Positions 30,162 to 36,253 of a stretch of DNA of 36,253 nt are shown in pieces. How positions within the stretch are numbered: the stretch's first letter is position 1; each line of letters begins with the position of its first letter. The stretch lies in the NCBI GenBank assembly GCA_903855135.1, contig CAINYB010000016.1, positions 1-36,253 of the forward strand, given 5' to 3'. The notes below the pieces were generated by a model, which was given only the letters and a program-made list of their open reading frames with translations, made no database searches and was not told where the DNA came from. This DNA comes from an uncultured bacterium. Its GTDB lineage: Bacteria; Patescibacteriota; Patescibacteriia; UBA1558; GWA2-36-10. The position numbers and the translations under genes were made by a program.

Positions 30162-30190
30162 TTTACACTTTTTACTTTATGGTTTATAAT
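30162..30190 (+). promoter_or_regulatory. Near-consensus promoter for the MerR-like gene
   Basis: TTTACA (30162-30167), a 17-nt spacer, TATAAT (30185-30190). Predicted start near 30197, about 20 nt before the ATG at 30217. Confidence 0.83.
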
Positions 30191-30216
30191 TAGTCTGTCG
30201 TTTATTTTTTTATTTC

Positions 30217-30471
30217 ATGCGCAAAATAAAAACAGGCTTTGCTACTCCAAATTCTCATTTAGTAAAAATTGGCACTTTGGCTGCTATGTTTAATATTTTG
30301 CCTTCAACCATAAATTTTTATACTTCAGAAGGTTTTTTAAAAGCCGATGGTCGCAGTAAAGGTGGCTATCGGCTTTATGATCCAGAAAAAGCCATTGCTA
30401 CTTTAAAAAAAATAGAGAATTTGCAAAATAAAAAAAGATTTTCTTTAAAAGAAATTAAAAAATTAATATGA
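30217..30471 (+). CDS. Minimal MerR-type DNA-binding protein
   Basis: An 84-residue protein that is almost only a MerR winged helix-turn-helix: VKIGTLAAMFNILPSTINFYTSEGFL (16-41) gives the two-helix turn and start of the wing, and GGYRLYDPEKAI (54-65) is the conserved wing Arg-Tyr motif. The usual long dimerisation helix and effector domain are missing. The gene ends in ATGA shared with a 40-residue basic ORF. It sits behind a near-consensus promoter, whose 17-nt spacer is not the 19-nt type that MerR proteins usually remodel. Target genes are unknown. Confidence 0.85.
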   Translation: MRKIKTGFATPNSHLVKIGTLAAMFNILPSTINFYTSEGFLKADGRSKGGYRLYDPEKAIATLKKIENLQNKKRFSLKEIKKLI

Positions 30472-30590
30472 AGCAAAGATTAGACAAGGTTTTTTCTAAA
30501 GCCAAACCAAAGCATCGGGTTTATCAGCCACGCTTGCGTAAAAAAGCTAAAAATAGCTGGTGGCAAGCTTTGTATTCGATATTTTTCTGA
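30468..30590 (+). CDS. 40-residue basic peptide coupled to the MerR-like gene
   Basis: Start overlaps the MerR-like stop (ATGA). The product is strongly basic (MKQRLDKVFSKAKPKHR, then RLRKKAKNS) with an aromatic, hydrophobic end (WWQALYSIFF), so it could bind nucleic acid or the membrane. No Shine-Dalgarno is seen; expression would rely on coupling. It is short enough to be chance, but overlap and composition favour a real gene. Function unknown. Confidence 0.5.
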   Translation: MKQRLDKVFSKAKPKHRVYQPRLRKKAKNSWWQALYSIFF

Positions 30591-30598
30591 AGTTTTGC

Positions 30599-30653
30599 CA
30601 CCTCGTCTTCGACTTCGAGGTCGCTCAGACTCGAGAAGAGCTTGTCGAGAGGT
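30599..30653. repeat. Composite palindromic repeat after the MerR-like operon
   Basis: Starts CCTCGTCTTCGACTTCGAGG and continues with GCTCAGACTCGAGAAGAGC and TTGTCGAGAGG. TTCGACTTCG and CGCTCAG belong to the same family as 18926-18945, apparently with a small insertion. No T-run follows. Confidence 0.55.
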
Positions 30654-30658
30654 AAATG

Positions 30659-30687
30659 TTGTCAAATCACTCGTTTTTGGCTAAAAT
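30659..30687 (+). promoter_or_regulatory. Promoter for ileS
   Basis: TTGTCA (30659-30664), a 17-nt spacer, TAAAAT (30682-30687). Predicted start near 30694, giving a leader of about 103 nt, the longest well-supported one here apart from the BASS operon. Confidence 0.75.
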
Positions 30688-30736
30688 AACTCTTACCTAA
30701 CTAAATGCCTTTAATTCTCCACTAAATTGCTACGAT

Positions 30737-30760
30737 TTTTCCCCGCGTACGCGGGGAAAA
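30737..30760 (+). promoter_or_regulatory. Perfect 24-nt palindrome in the ileS leader
   Basis: The arm TTTTCCCCGCGT is followed at once by its exact reverse complement ACGCGGGGAAAA. It could be a DNA operator or an mRNA hairpin 36 nt before the ileS ATG. No T-run follows within 5 nt, so a terminator is unlikely, and no T-box sequence is recognisable. Confidence 0.6.
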
Positions 30761-30796
30761 CCTAGTTGCATAGATGGGGCGAGTAAAATTTAATAT

Positions 30797-33703
30797 ATGT
30801 CTAATTTTAAAGATCAGGAACAAGAAATACTAGATTTTTGGGATAAAGATCAGACTTTTCAAAAATCAGTAGAAAAAACAGCTCCCAAAGGTGATTATCT
30901 GTTTTATGATGGTCCGCCTTTTGCGACCGGTACTCCTCATTATGGACATTTGGTGGCTAGTATCATGAAAGATGTTGTGCCTCGTTTTTGGACAATGTGC
31001 GGCTTTAGAGTAGAAAGAGTTTGGGGCTGGGATTGTCATGGTTTGCCGATTGAAAACATTGTGGAAAAAGAATTGGGCTCACAAAGTAAAAAAGCCATAG
31101 AAGAATTAGGCGTAGCCAAATTTAATGAACTTTGTCGTTCCAAAGTTTTGGGCTATGTCAGTGATTGGGAGCGCGTCATCAGACGCTTGGGACGCTGGGT
31201 GGATATGAAAAATGCTTACCGTACCATGGACATCGGCTTTATGGAGTCTGTTTGGTGGGTATTTAAATCTTTATGGGATAAAAATTTAGTTTACAAAGAT
31301 TATCGTTCTATGCATATTTGTCCAAGATGTGAAACTACTTTATCACAATCAGAAGTAGCTGAAGGCTATAAAGATATTAAAGATTTATCAGTCATAGCAA
31401 AATTTGAACTTATAGACGAGCCAAACACTTTTATTTTAGCTTGGACCACTACACCTTGGACCTTGATTGCTAATGTTGCTTTAGCTGTTGGTGTGGATAT
31501 AGCTTATGTTAAAATCAAAAAAGAAAATGAATTTTATATTTTAGCTAAAGAGCGTTTATCAGCTTTTGAGCTTGAATTCTCAAGCACTCCAGAAATAGTT
31601 GAAGAATTTAAAGGTAAAGATTTAGTGGGTAAAAAATATATTTCACTTTTTGACTATTATGCTAAAGATGAAAAATTAGCAAATCATGCTAATGGCTGGC
31701 AAGTAGTGACAGCTGATTTTGTCACAATCGTTGATGGTACCGGCGTGGTACATATCGCGCCAGCTTTTGGTGAAGATGATATGAATTTGGGTAAAGAAAA
31801 AAATTTACCTTTTGTTCAACACCTTGGTATGGACGGTATCATCAAAACCGAGGTGACAGATTTTGCCGGCCTTCATGTGAAACCAAAAGATGATGTGCAA
31901 GCAACTGACATCGCGATCATCAAATATTTAGCCAGTAAAAATTTATTGTTTGCTAAAGAAAAATACGAACACAGCTATCCACATTGCTGGCGCTGTGATA
32001 CACCATTGATCAACTACGCCACTAGCTCCTGGTTTGTCAATGTCACCAAAATAAAAACTGATGCTTTAGCCCAAGCCGAGAAAATAAATTGGACACCGGA
32101 GCATATTAAAATTGGTCGTTTTGGTCAGTGGCTAACTGGTGCTAGGGACTGGTCTATTTCTCGTCAAAGATTTTGGGCTTCAGTCATGCCGATCTGGGTA
32201 TGTGATCAATGTGATGATAAAATAGTTTTTGGCTCGGTAGCAGATTTAGAAAAAGCCAGCAATCAAAAGGTGACTGACTTACATAAACACATCGTTGATG
32301 AAGTGACTTTCCAATGCATAAAGTGTAGCGGTACTATGAAACGCGTGCCAGATGTTTTAGACACTTGGTTTGATTCTGGCTCTATGCCTTATGCCCAGAT
32401 GCATTATCCTTTTGAAAATAAAGAGAAGTTTGACCACTCTTTTCCCGCTAAATTTATTGCCGAAGGTGTGGATCAAACTCGTGCTTGGTTTTATTATCTT
32501 CATGTCTTAGGTACAGCTTTAAAAAACAGTCCTGCTTTTGAAAATGTGATCGTCAATGGCATAGTTTTGGCTGAAGATGGTAAAAAAATGGCTAAGAAAT
32601 TACAGAATTATCCTGATCCAGAAATTGTCATGGAAAAATACGGTGCTGACGCCTTGAGACTTTATTTATTATCAAGTCCAGTGATGTTAGCGGAAAATTT
32701 ATCTTTTACGGAAAAAGATTTAGTAGTTGTCTACCGCAGATTTACTACTTTATTACAAAATGTTTTGTCTTTTTATCAGATGTTTAAGGCAGAGGGGAAG
32801 CAAGTAGCTTTTAATCCCCTTGCTTTACATAATATTTTGGATCAGTGGATAGTAGCCAAACTTGCTCGTTTAAATACTGAAGTGGAGCTTGCGATGCAAG
32901 AGTATAATTTAGTCAAAGCCACACGTCCTCTATTTGATTTTGTCGATGAACTTTCTACTTGGTACTTGCGACGTAGTCGAGAAAGATTTAAAGGCGATGA
33001 TGAAGCCGACAAACAAGAAGCTTTGGGTACACTCGCTTTTGTCTTGCAAGATTTTGCTAAAATTATTGCGCCGTTTACTCCGATGACTGCTGAAATCATC
33101 TGGCAAGAATTTCACCCCAACACCTCTGCACATCTTGAAGCTTGGCCAGAAAAACTAAACATTGAAAATTCAGAAAATATTTTAGCAGACATGACAGCTA
33201 CGCGTGATATCGTCGAAACTGTCCATGCTTTGCGTGCTTCGGCTAACTTAAAAGTCAGACAACCATTAGCGACTTTAGAAATCAGTACCAAACTAAAGCA
33301 AGAATATTTAGACTTATTAGCTGACGAGCTCAATGTCGAGCAAATAAAAATAGTAAGTGAAGTCACAGTAGAAAATGGCTGGCTTCAGCAAGAAGTAAAT
33401 AATCTAAAAATTTCTTTAGATACCAATTTAACTGATGATTTAAAAGACAAAGGTATTTTAAGAGAATTAATACGCTCGATAAATGCTTTGCGTAAAGAGT
33501 CAGGCTTACAACCAAGCGATAGACCAACCGAAACTTATCAAACAAATTCGGAAACTTTATTACGCGTCATCACTAAATATCAAGCTGAACTAGAAAAAAA
33601 TACTTCGGCAGCTAGTTTAATCAAAGTAGAAAACAGCGACGACTTAAAGCAAAAACAAAACTGTGAAATAAATGGTGAACAAATTATTTTAGGTTTAAAA
33701 TAA
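30797..33703 (+). CDS. ileS: Isoleucyl-tRNA synthetase, type 2-like
   Basis: A 968-residue class Ia synthetase that charges tRNA-Ile and edits valine. The HIGH motif is PHYGH (47-51) after GPPFATGT, and WDCHGLP marks the core. The editing (CP1) domain has AWTTTPWTLIAN. KMSKS is replaced by KMAKK (597-601), inside DGKKMAKKLQNYPDP, which resembles the KMSKR-LKNYPDP context of eukaryote/archaea-like (type 2) IleRS, the form often insensitive to mupirocin. Cys pairs occur in ICPRCETTL, VCDQCDD and CIKCSGT. The anticodon-binding domain is intact. The stop shares one A with the recO start (TAATG), so the two genes are coupled. Confidence 0.95.
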   Translation: MSNFKDQEQEILDFWDKDQTFQKSVEKTAPKGDYLFYDGPPFATGTPHYGHLVASIMKDVVPRFWTMCGFRVERVWGWDCHGLPIENIVEKELGSQSKKAIEELGVAKFNELCRSKVLGYVSDWERVIRRLGRWVDMKNAYRTMDIGFMESVWWVFKSLWDKNLVYKDYRSMHICPRCETTLSQSEVAEGYKDIKDLSVIAKFELIDEPNTFILAWTTTPWTLIANVALAVGVDIAYVKIKKENEFYILAKERLSAFELEFSSTPEIVEEFKGKDLVGKKYISLFDYYAKDEKLANHANGWQVVTADFVTIVDGTGVVHIAPAFGEDDMNLGKEKNLPFVQHLGMDGIIKTEVTDFAGLHVKPKDDVQATDIAIIKYLASKNLLFAKEKYEHSYPHCWRCDTPLINYATSSWFVNVTKIKTDALAQAEKINWTPEHIKIGRFGQWLTGARDWSISRQRFWASVMPIWVCDQCDDKIVFGSVADLEKASNQKVTDLHKHIVDEVTFQCIKCSGTMKRVPDVLDTWFDSGSMPYAQMHYPFENKEKFDHSFPAKFIAEGVDQTRAWFYYLHVLGTALKNSPAFENVIVNGIVLAEDGKKMAKKLQNYPDPEIVMEKYGADALRLYLLSSPVMLAENLSFTEKDLVVVYRRFTTLLQNVLSFYQMFKAEGKQVAFNPLALHNILDQWIVAKLARLNTEVELAMQEYNLVKATRPLFDFVDELSTWYLRRSRERFKGDDEADKQEALGTLAFVLQDFAKIIAPFTPMTAEIIWQEFHPNTSAHLEAWPEKLNIENSENILADMTATRDIVETVHALRASANLKVRQPLATLEISTKLKQEYLDLLADELNVEQIKIVSEVTVENGWLQQEVNNLKISLDTNLTDDLKDKGILRELIRSINALRKESGLQPSDRPTETYQTNSETLLRVITKYQAELEKNTSAASLIKVENSDDLKQKQNCEINGEQIILGLK

Positions 33704-34338
33704 TGACTTTTAAAACTGAAGCCTTTGTTTTAAAAACTAAAGCTTTCAAAGATGCTGACCGGCTTTACTATTTATTTACTCCGTCTGAAGGTATGGTGAC
33801 GGCCGTTTTAAAGTCAGCGGCTAAATCTGGCTCCAAGCTCGCTGGACATTTACCGGTCTTTGCCAAAGTGCGTGTGATGATCGGCCGTGGCAAAATAGAT
33901 CACTTGGCGGGTGTAGAATTAGTCGAAGATTTTCCTAATTTAAGATCTGATTTAAAAAATCTCGCGCTGGCTTCTTCGATTGCGGAGATTTTTTTAAATG
34001 ATTTTAGTTTTGGACAAAAACAAGCCGAGTTTAAGCTCTTAAATGAAGTTTTATTTTTATTAAATAACGAGACTTTAGAACCAGGCGCTAAATTACTTTT
34101 AGTTCGTGCTTTTTTGTGGAAATTTCTCGCTTTATCTGGTTTTAGTTTACCCACTTTTTCAATTAGCAAAACTTTGCTACAATTGATACAAGAGATCTTA
34201 AAACAGCCTTTGGTGGAAGTTTTAAATTTTTCTTTATCTAAAGAATTAAATAAAGAATGGCTACAAGCTTCGCAAATATATTATCAAGAAGTTTATGACA
34301 GGCCTTCACAAGCATTAAAATTATTTGTTTATGGTTAA
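33703..34338 (+). CDS. recO: DNA repair protein RecO
   Basis: A 211-residue RecO, which loads RecA on SSB-coated DNA with RecR. The N-terminal OB-fold begins TEAFVLKTKAFKDADRLYYLFTPSEGMVTAVLKSAAK and continues with VELVEDFPNL. The helical C-domain has RAFLWKFLALSGFSLP. Typical RecO proteins are about 230-250 residues with a Cys-rich zinc site; here the four Cys are absent and the end is short, so this is a zinc-less form. It overlaps ileS by one base and the next gene by 8 nt. Confidence 0.85.
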   Translation: MTFKTEAFVLKTKAFKDADRLYYLFTPSEGMVTAVLKSAAKSGSKLAGHLPVFAKVRVMIGRGKIDHLAGVELVEDFPNLRSDLKNLALASSIAEIFLNDFSFGQKQAEFKLLNEVLFLLNNETLEPGAKLLLVRAFLWKFLALSGFSLPTFSISKTLLQLIQEILKQPLVEVLNFSLSKELNKEWLQASQIYYQEVYDRPSQALKLFVYG

Positions 34339-36124
34339 AACACAAAAAAAAGATTTAGACGCCGCTCAAGTAGCACCACGCCGAAAAAGCTCCTATCAAG
34401 CACCAGAGATAAGTGCACGCCGCAAAAAAGAAGTGCCAAATGAATATCGCAGTTTTAAAAAAGCTCCGAAAACTCATGGCTTTTTGATTTTCTTTTTGTT
34501 TTTGTTATTTGCTTCCGCTTTAGGTGGATTTTTTTATTGGAATAGTCGTTTCAGCCAAACAGAGACCGAAAGCTTGACTTTGCAAGTGAGCGCTTCAGAC
34601 AAAATAGTTTCTGGTGATGAAGTCACTTATAAACTAGAGTATAAAAATTCAGACAAAGTTGCTTTGACGCAAATGAAGCTCAGTGTGTATTGGCCAGCGG
34701 GTTTTTATTTTGACTCCAGCTCTGTGCCGCCAACTAATGAGAATGCCAAAGAGTGGCTCTTGAGTGACATCGGTGCTGGTCAGACGGGAACTTTGGAAAT
34801 CAAAGGTCAGCTAGTGGGAAATAAAGATGAAAATCTAGAAGCTATTTTTACCCTTGATTATCAGCCAGCGAATTTTAGCTCAGACTTTTCCGTCACTACT
34901 AAAGCTAATACTTTGATCACTGAAAATAAACTAGAGATAAATATCGAAACTATTGATAAAACTTTGATCAATACTGAACAAGAAATCAAAGTTATTTACA
35001 AAAATCTTTCCCAAGAAAAATTAGAAGATTTATTTTTAGATATTTTATTTCCGGATGATTGGGATAGCGCTAAAATAGAGCCTACTTGGGAAGCTGAGCT
35101 TTTAGCTACCTCTCTAGAGCCAGCAGAAGAAAAAACTATCACCATCACTGGTAATTTTGGCGCTGATAGCAAGCCAGAGCAAATGTTAGTAGTAGAAATC
35201 GGTAAAAAACAAGATGATAAATTACGTCGTTTGGCTCGCGCTGAAAAGAAAATCGCTGTCGTCAGTCCACAGTTTGAAACCAGTTTAAAAATCAATGGCA
35301 ACAGTGGTGATGCGCAAGCTAATTGGGGTGAGGAATTAAAATATCAACTGGAAATCAAAAATACTAGTCCGAGCGAAATCAATGATGCGCAAGTTATGAT
35401 GAACTTGAGTGGTGTGGTTTTGGATTGGGATTCGATGGAAACTAGTGCAAAAGTGGATGAGCAAACTTTGACTTGGAACAAAGAGCAAGATGAAAGTGTC
35501 GGCACCTGGCCGAGCCAAGAAACCAAGACTTTTACTTGGAAAGTCAAAGTCAGCAAAGATCAAGTGAGCGAAAGAACCATTGACCATGATTTGACTATCA
35601 ATATCATTGGTTTGGATGCTTGGGAGCAAACAGCGACTTTATCTAAACTTTCTGTCGGCGATAATCTGACTTTTAATAATGGTGTGTATTGGGATCTTGG
35701 TGGTCGTCGTGTCGGCACTGGACTTTTGCCACCACAAGTCGATGAAGAAACCAGCTACTTAGCTGTCTGGTCCATACCGCAAGCAGCGAGCAGTTTTAGT
35801 AAAGTAAAGATTAGCACTGTTTTATCAGAGCAAGTTTTCTTTGGTAGTGAAACTGATGTTTCGGTTGGTGATTTGAGCTTTGATGAAGAAAGCCAAGTTT
35901 TGACCTGGACTATCAGTAGTTTTGATAGTAGTGATGTCCCAGCGACTGCTTCTTTTGTCCTTACATTAAAGCCAGAAGCAGCCGATAAAGGCAAAACTAT
36001 GACAGTTTTAGATACAGTGACCGCCACAGCTAAAGGTAAAGAGGAAGTAGTCGTCAAAACTAAATTGATCAGTACAGCTGATGTCGTCAGCAATACTTCT
36101 GGTGATATCGGCACAGTGAAATAA
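34331..36124 (+). CDS. Membrane-anchored surface protein with DUF11-like beta domains
   Basis: A 597-residue protein with a basic cytoplasmic N-terminus (1-49, rich in Lys and Arg), one membrane helix (about 50-70) and a long extracytoplasmic part built of repeated beta-sandwich-like domains. Each domain has a recurring pattern: GDEVTYKLEYKNSDKVALTQMKLSVYWP (split across 95-125), EQEIKVIYKNLSQEKLEDLFLDILFP, and ELKYQLEIKNTSPSEINDAQVMMNLSG. These K/N-rich 'YxLEYKNS' openings are typical of DUF11/CARDB-type adhesion or stalk domains. No catalytic motif is seen. I chose the ATG at 34331 over the TTG two codons earlier. It follows recO with an 8-nt overlap, so it is the third gene of the ileS transcript. 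Confidence 0.83.
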   Translation: MVKTQKKDLDAAQVAPRRKSSYQAPEISARRKKEVPNEYRSFKKAPKTHGFLIFFLFLLFASALGGFFYWNSRFSQTETESLTLQVSASDKIVSGDEVTYKLEYKNSDKVALTQMKLSVYWPAGFYFDSSSVPPTNENAKEWLLSDIGAGQTGTLEIKGQLVGNKDENLEAIFTLDYQPANFSSDFSVTTKANTLITENKLEINIETIDKTLINTEQEIKVIYKNLSQEKLEDLFLDILFPDDWDSAKIEPTWEAELLATSLEPAEEKTITITGNFGADSKPEQMLVVEIGKKQDDKLRRLARAEKKIAVVSPQFETSLKINGNSGDAQANWGEELKYQLEIKNTSPSEINDAQVMMNLSGVVLDWDSMETSAKVDEQTLTWNKEQDESVGTWPSQETKTFTWKVKVSKDQVSERTIDHDLTINIIGLDAWEQTATLSKLSVGDNLTFNNGVYWDLGGRRVGTGLLPPQVDEETSYLAVWSIPQAASSFSKVKISTVLSEQVFFGSETDVSVGDLSFDEESQVLTWTISSFDSSDVPATASFVLTLKPEAADKGKTMTVLDTVTATAKGKEEVVVKTKLISTADVVSNTSGDIGTVK

Positions 36125-36127
36125 AAT

Positions 36128-36163
36128 ACCCCCTCTCTTTCTCCCCCTAATCTAGGGGGAGAT
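36128..36163 (+). repeat. REP-like element, copy B (after the surface protein gene)
   Basis: ACCCCCTCTCTTTCTCCCCC (36128-36147), loop TAATCTA, GGGGGAGAT (36155-36163). Same layout and orientation as copy A at 16404, one mismatch in the first 20 bases but a different loop. It begins 4 nt after the upstream stop. Confidence 0.8.
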
Positions 36164-36198
36164 GTCTGTTAGATAAATTCGTTGAAGAAAGCGATTTT

Positions 36199-36253
36199 AT
36201 GAAGTTTAATTTTAATAATACAAAAATTAAACCCGTCAGAAGAAAATTAAGAC
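36199..36253 (+). CDS. Start of a gene cut by the window edge
   Basis: An open frame begins ATG at 36199 and runs to the end without a stop, giving MKFNFNNTKIKPVRRKLR. The basic, Asn/Lys-rich start resembles the cytoplasmic tails of the neighbouring membrane proteins, but nothing more can be said. AAGAAAG precedes it by about 8 nt. Confidence 0.4.
   Translation, partial: MKFNFNNTKIKPVRRKLR

Noticed and set aside
30480-30665. Minus-strand 61-codon frame
   Set aside because: Antisense to the coupled 40-residue ORF and the composite palindrome; the Arg-rich stretch comes from the repeat.
30733-30764. Hairpin in the ileS leader that resembles a type I-E CRISPR repeat (CCCCGCG..CGCGGGG, then AACC)
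   Set aside because: Single copy, no spacer-repeat periodicity and no cas genes in the window.
30694-30796. Possible T-box riboswitch upstream of ileS
   Set aside because: The conserved T-box GGTGG-containing sequence and a following terminator/antiterminator pair are absent, and the leader is too short for a full T-box.

Overview
The window looks like a chromosomal segment of a small-genome bacterium of the Candidate Phyla Radiation (Patescibacteria, Parcubacteria-like). This is inferred from A/T-rich genes (tta, ttt, aaa and att codons dominate), tight packing with stop/start overlaps, near absence of Shine-Dalgarno motifs, a short (p)ppGpp enzyme, a type-2-like IleRS, a pyruvoyl-dependent arginine decarboxylase and large CPR-style hypothetical proteins. 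TGA is used as a stop, so the code is the standard bacterial one and not the TGA=Gly code of Gracilibacteria/SR1. No plasmid or phage core genes, rRNA genes or cas genes are present.

Layout. 1-2050: tRNA-Ser(GGA), a saccharopine-dehydrogenase-like oxidoreductase and pyruvoyl arginine decarboxylase. 2070-7330: a plus-strand operon with a BASS-type transporter, SpoU methyltransferase, a small zinc ribbon protein, DnaG primase and the primary sigma factor, closed by a strong terminator. 7348-9416: two membrane proteins, one a GT-C-like glycosyltransferase. 9418-10043: a minus-strand cluster of five tRNAs (Leu, elongator-type Met, Ala, initiator Met, Asn) served by two sigma70-type promoters. 10047-16385: AlkD-like DNA glycosylase, a membrane-anchored unknown protein, acylphosphatase, exonuclease III, an M23 peptidase and ParA-ParB. 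16544-17971: a short bifunctional Rel enzyme on the minus strand.

18065-18884 is the clearest foreign-looking piece: a self-contained transcription unit of three overlapping small ORFs with strong Shine-Dalgarno sequences, an extended -10 promoter, its own terminator and G/C-ending codon use unlike everything around it. I recognise none of its proteins. 18946-25553 is a minus-strand block (dprA, folC, an LtaS-like sulfatase/phosphotransferase, then topA with its own promoter). 25714-29463 encodes a 1249-residue protein with degenerate ~31-residue helical repeats, a central Cys-Cys motif region and a GNAT-like C-terminus. 29561-36253 holds a single-pass membrane protein, a minimal MerR-type regulator coupled to a 40-residue basic peptide, ileS-recO and a large DUF11-like surface protein.

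The window also carries many short G/C-rich palindromes. They fall into at least three dispersed families. Most sit at gene ends and leaders, but two lie in frame inside coding sequences. All product assignments come from reading motifs; no database search or composition calculation was run.
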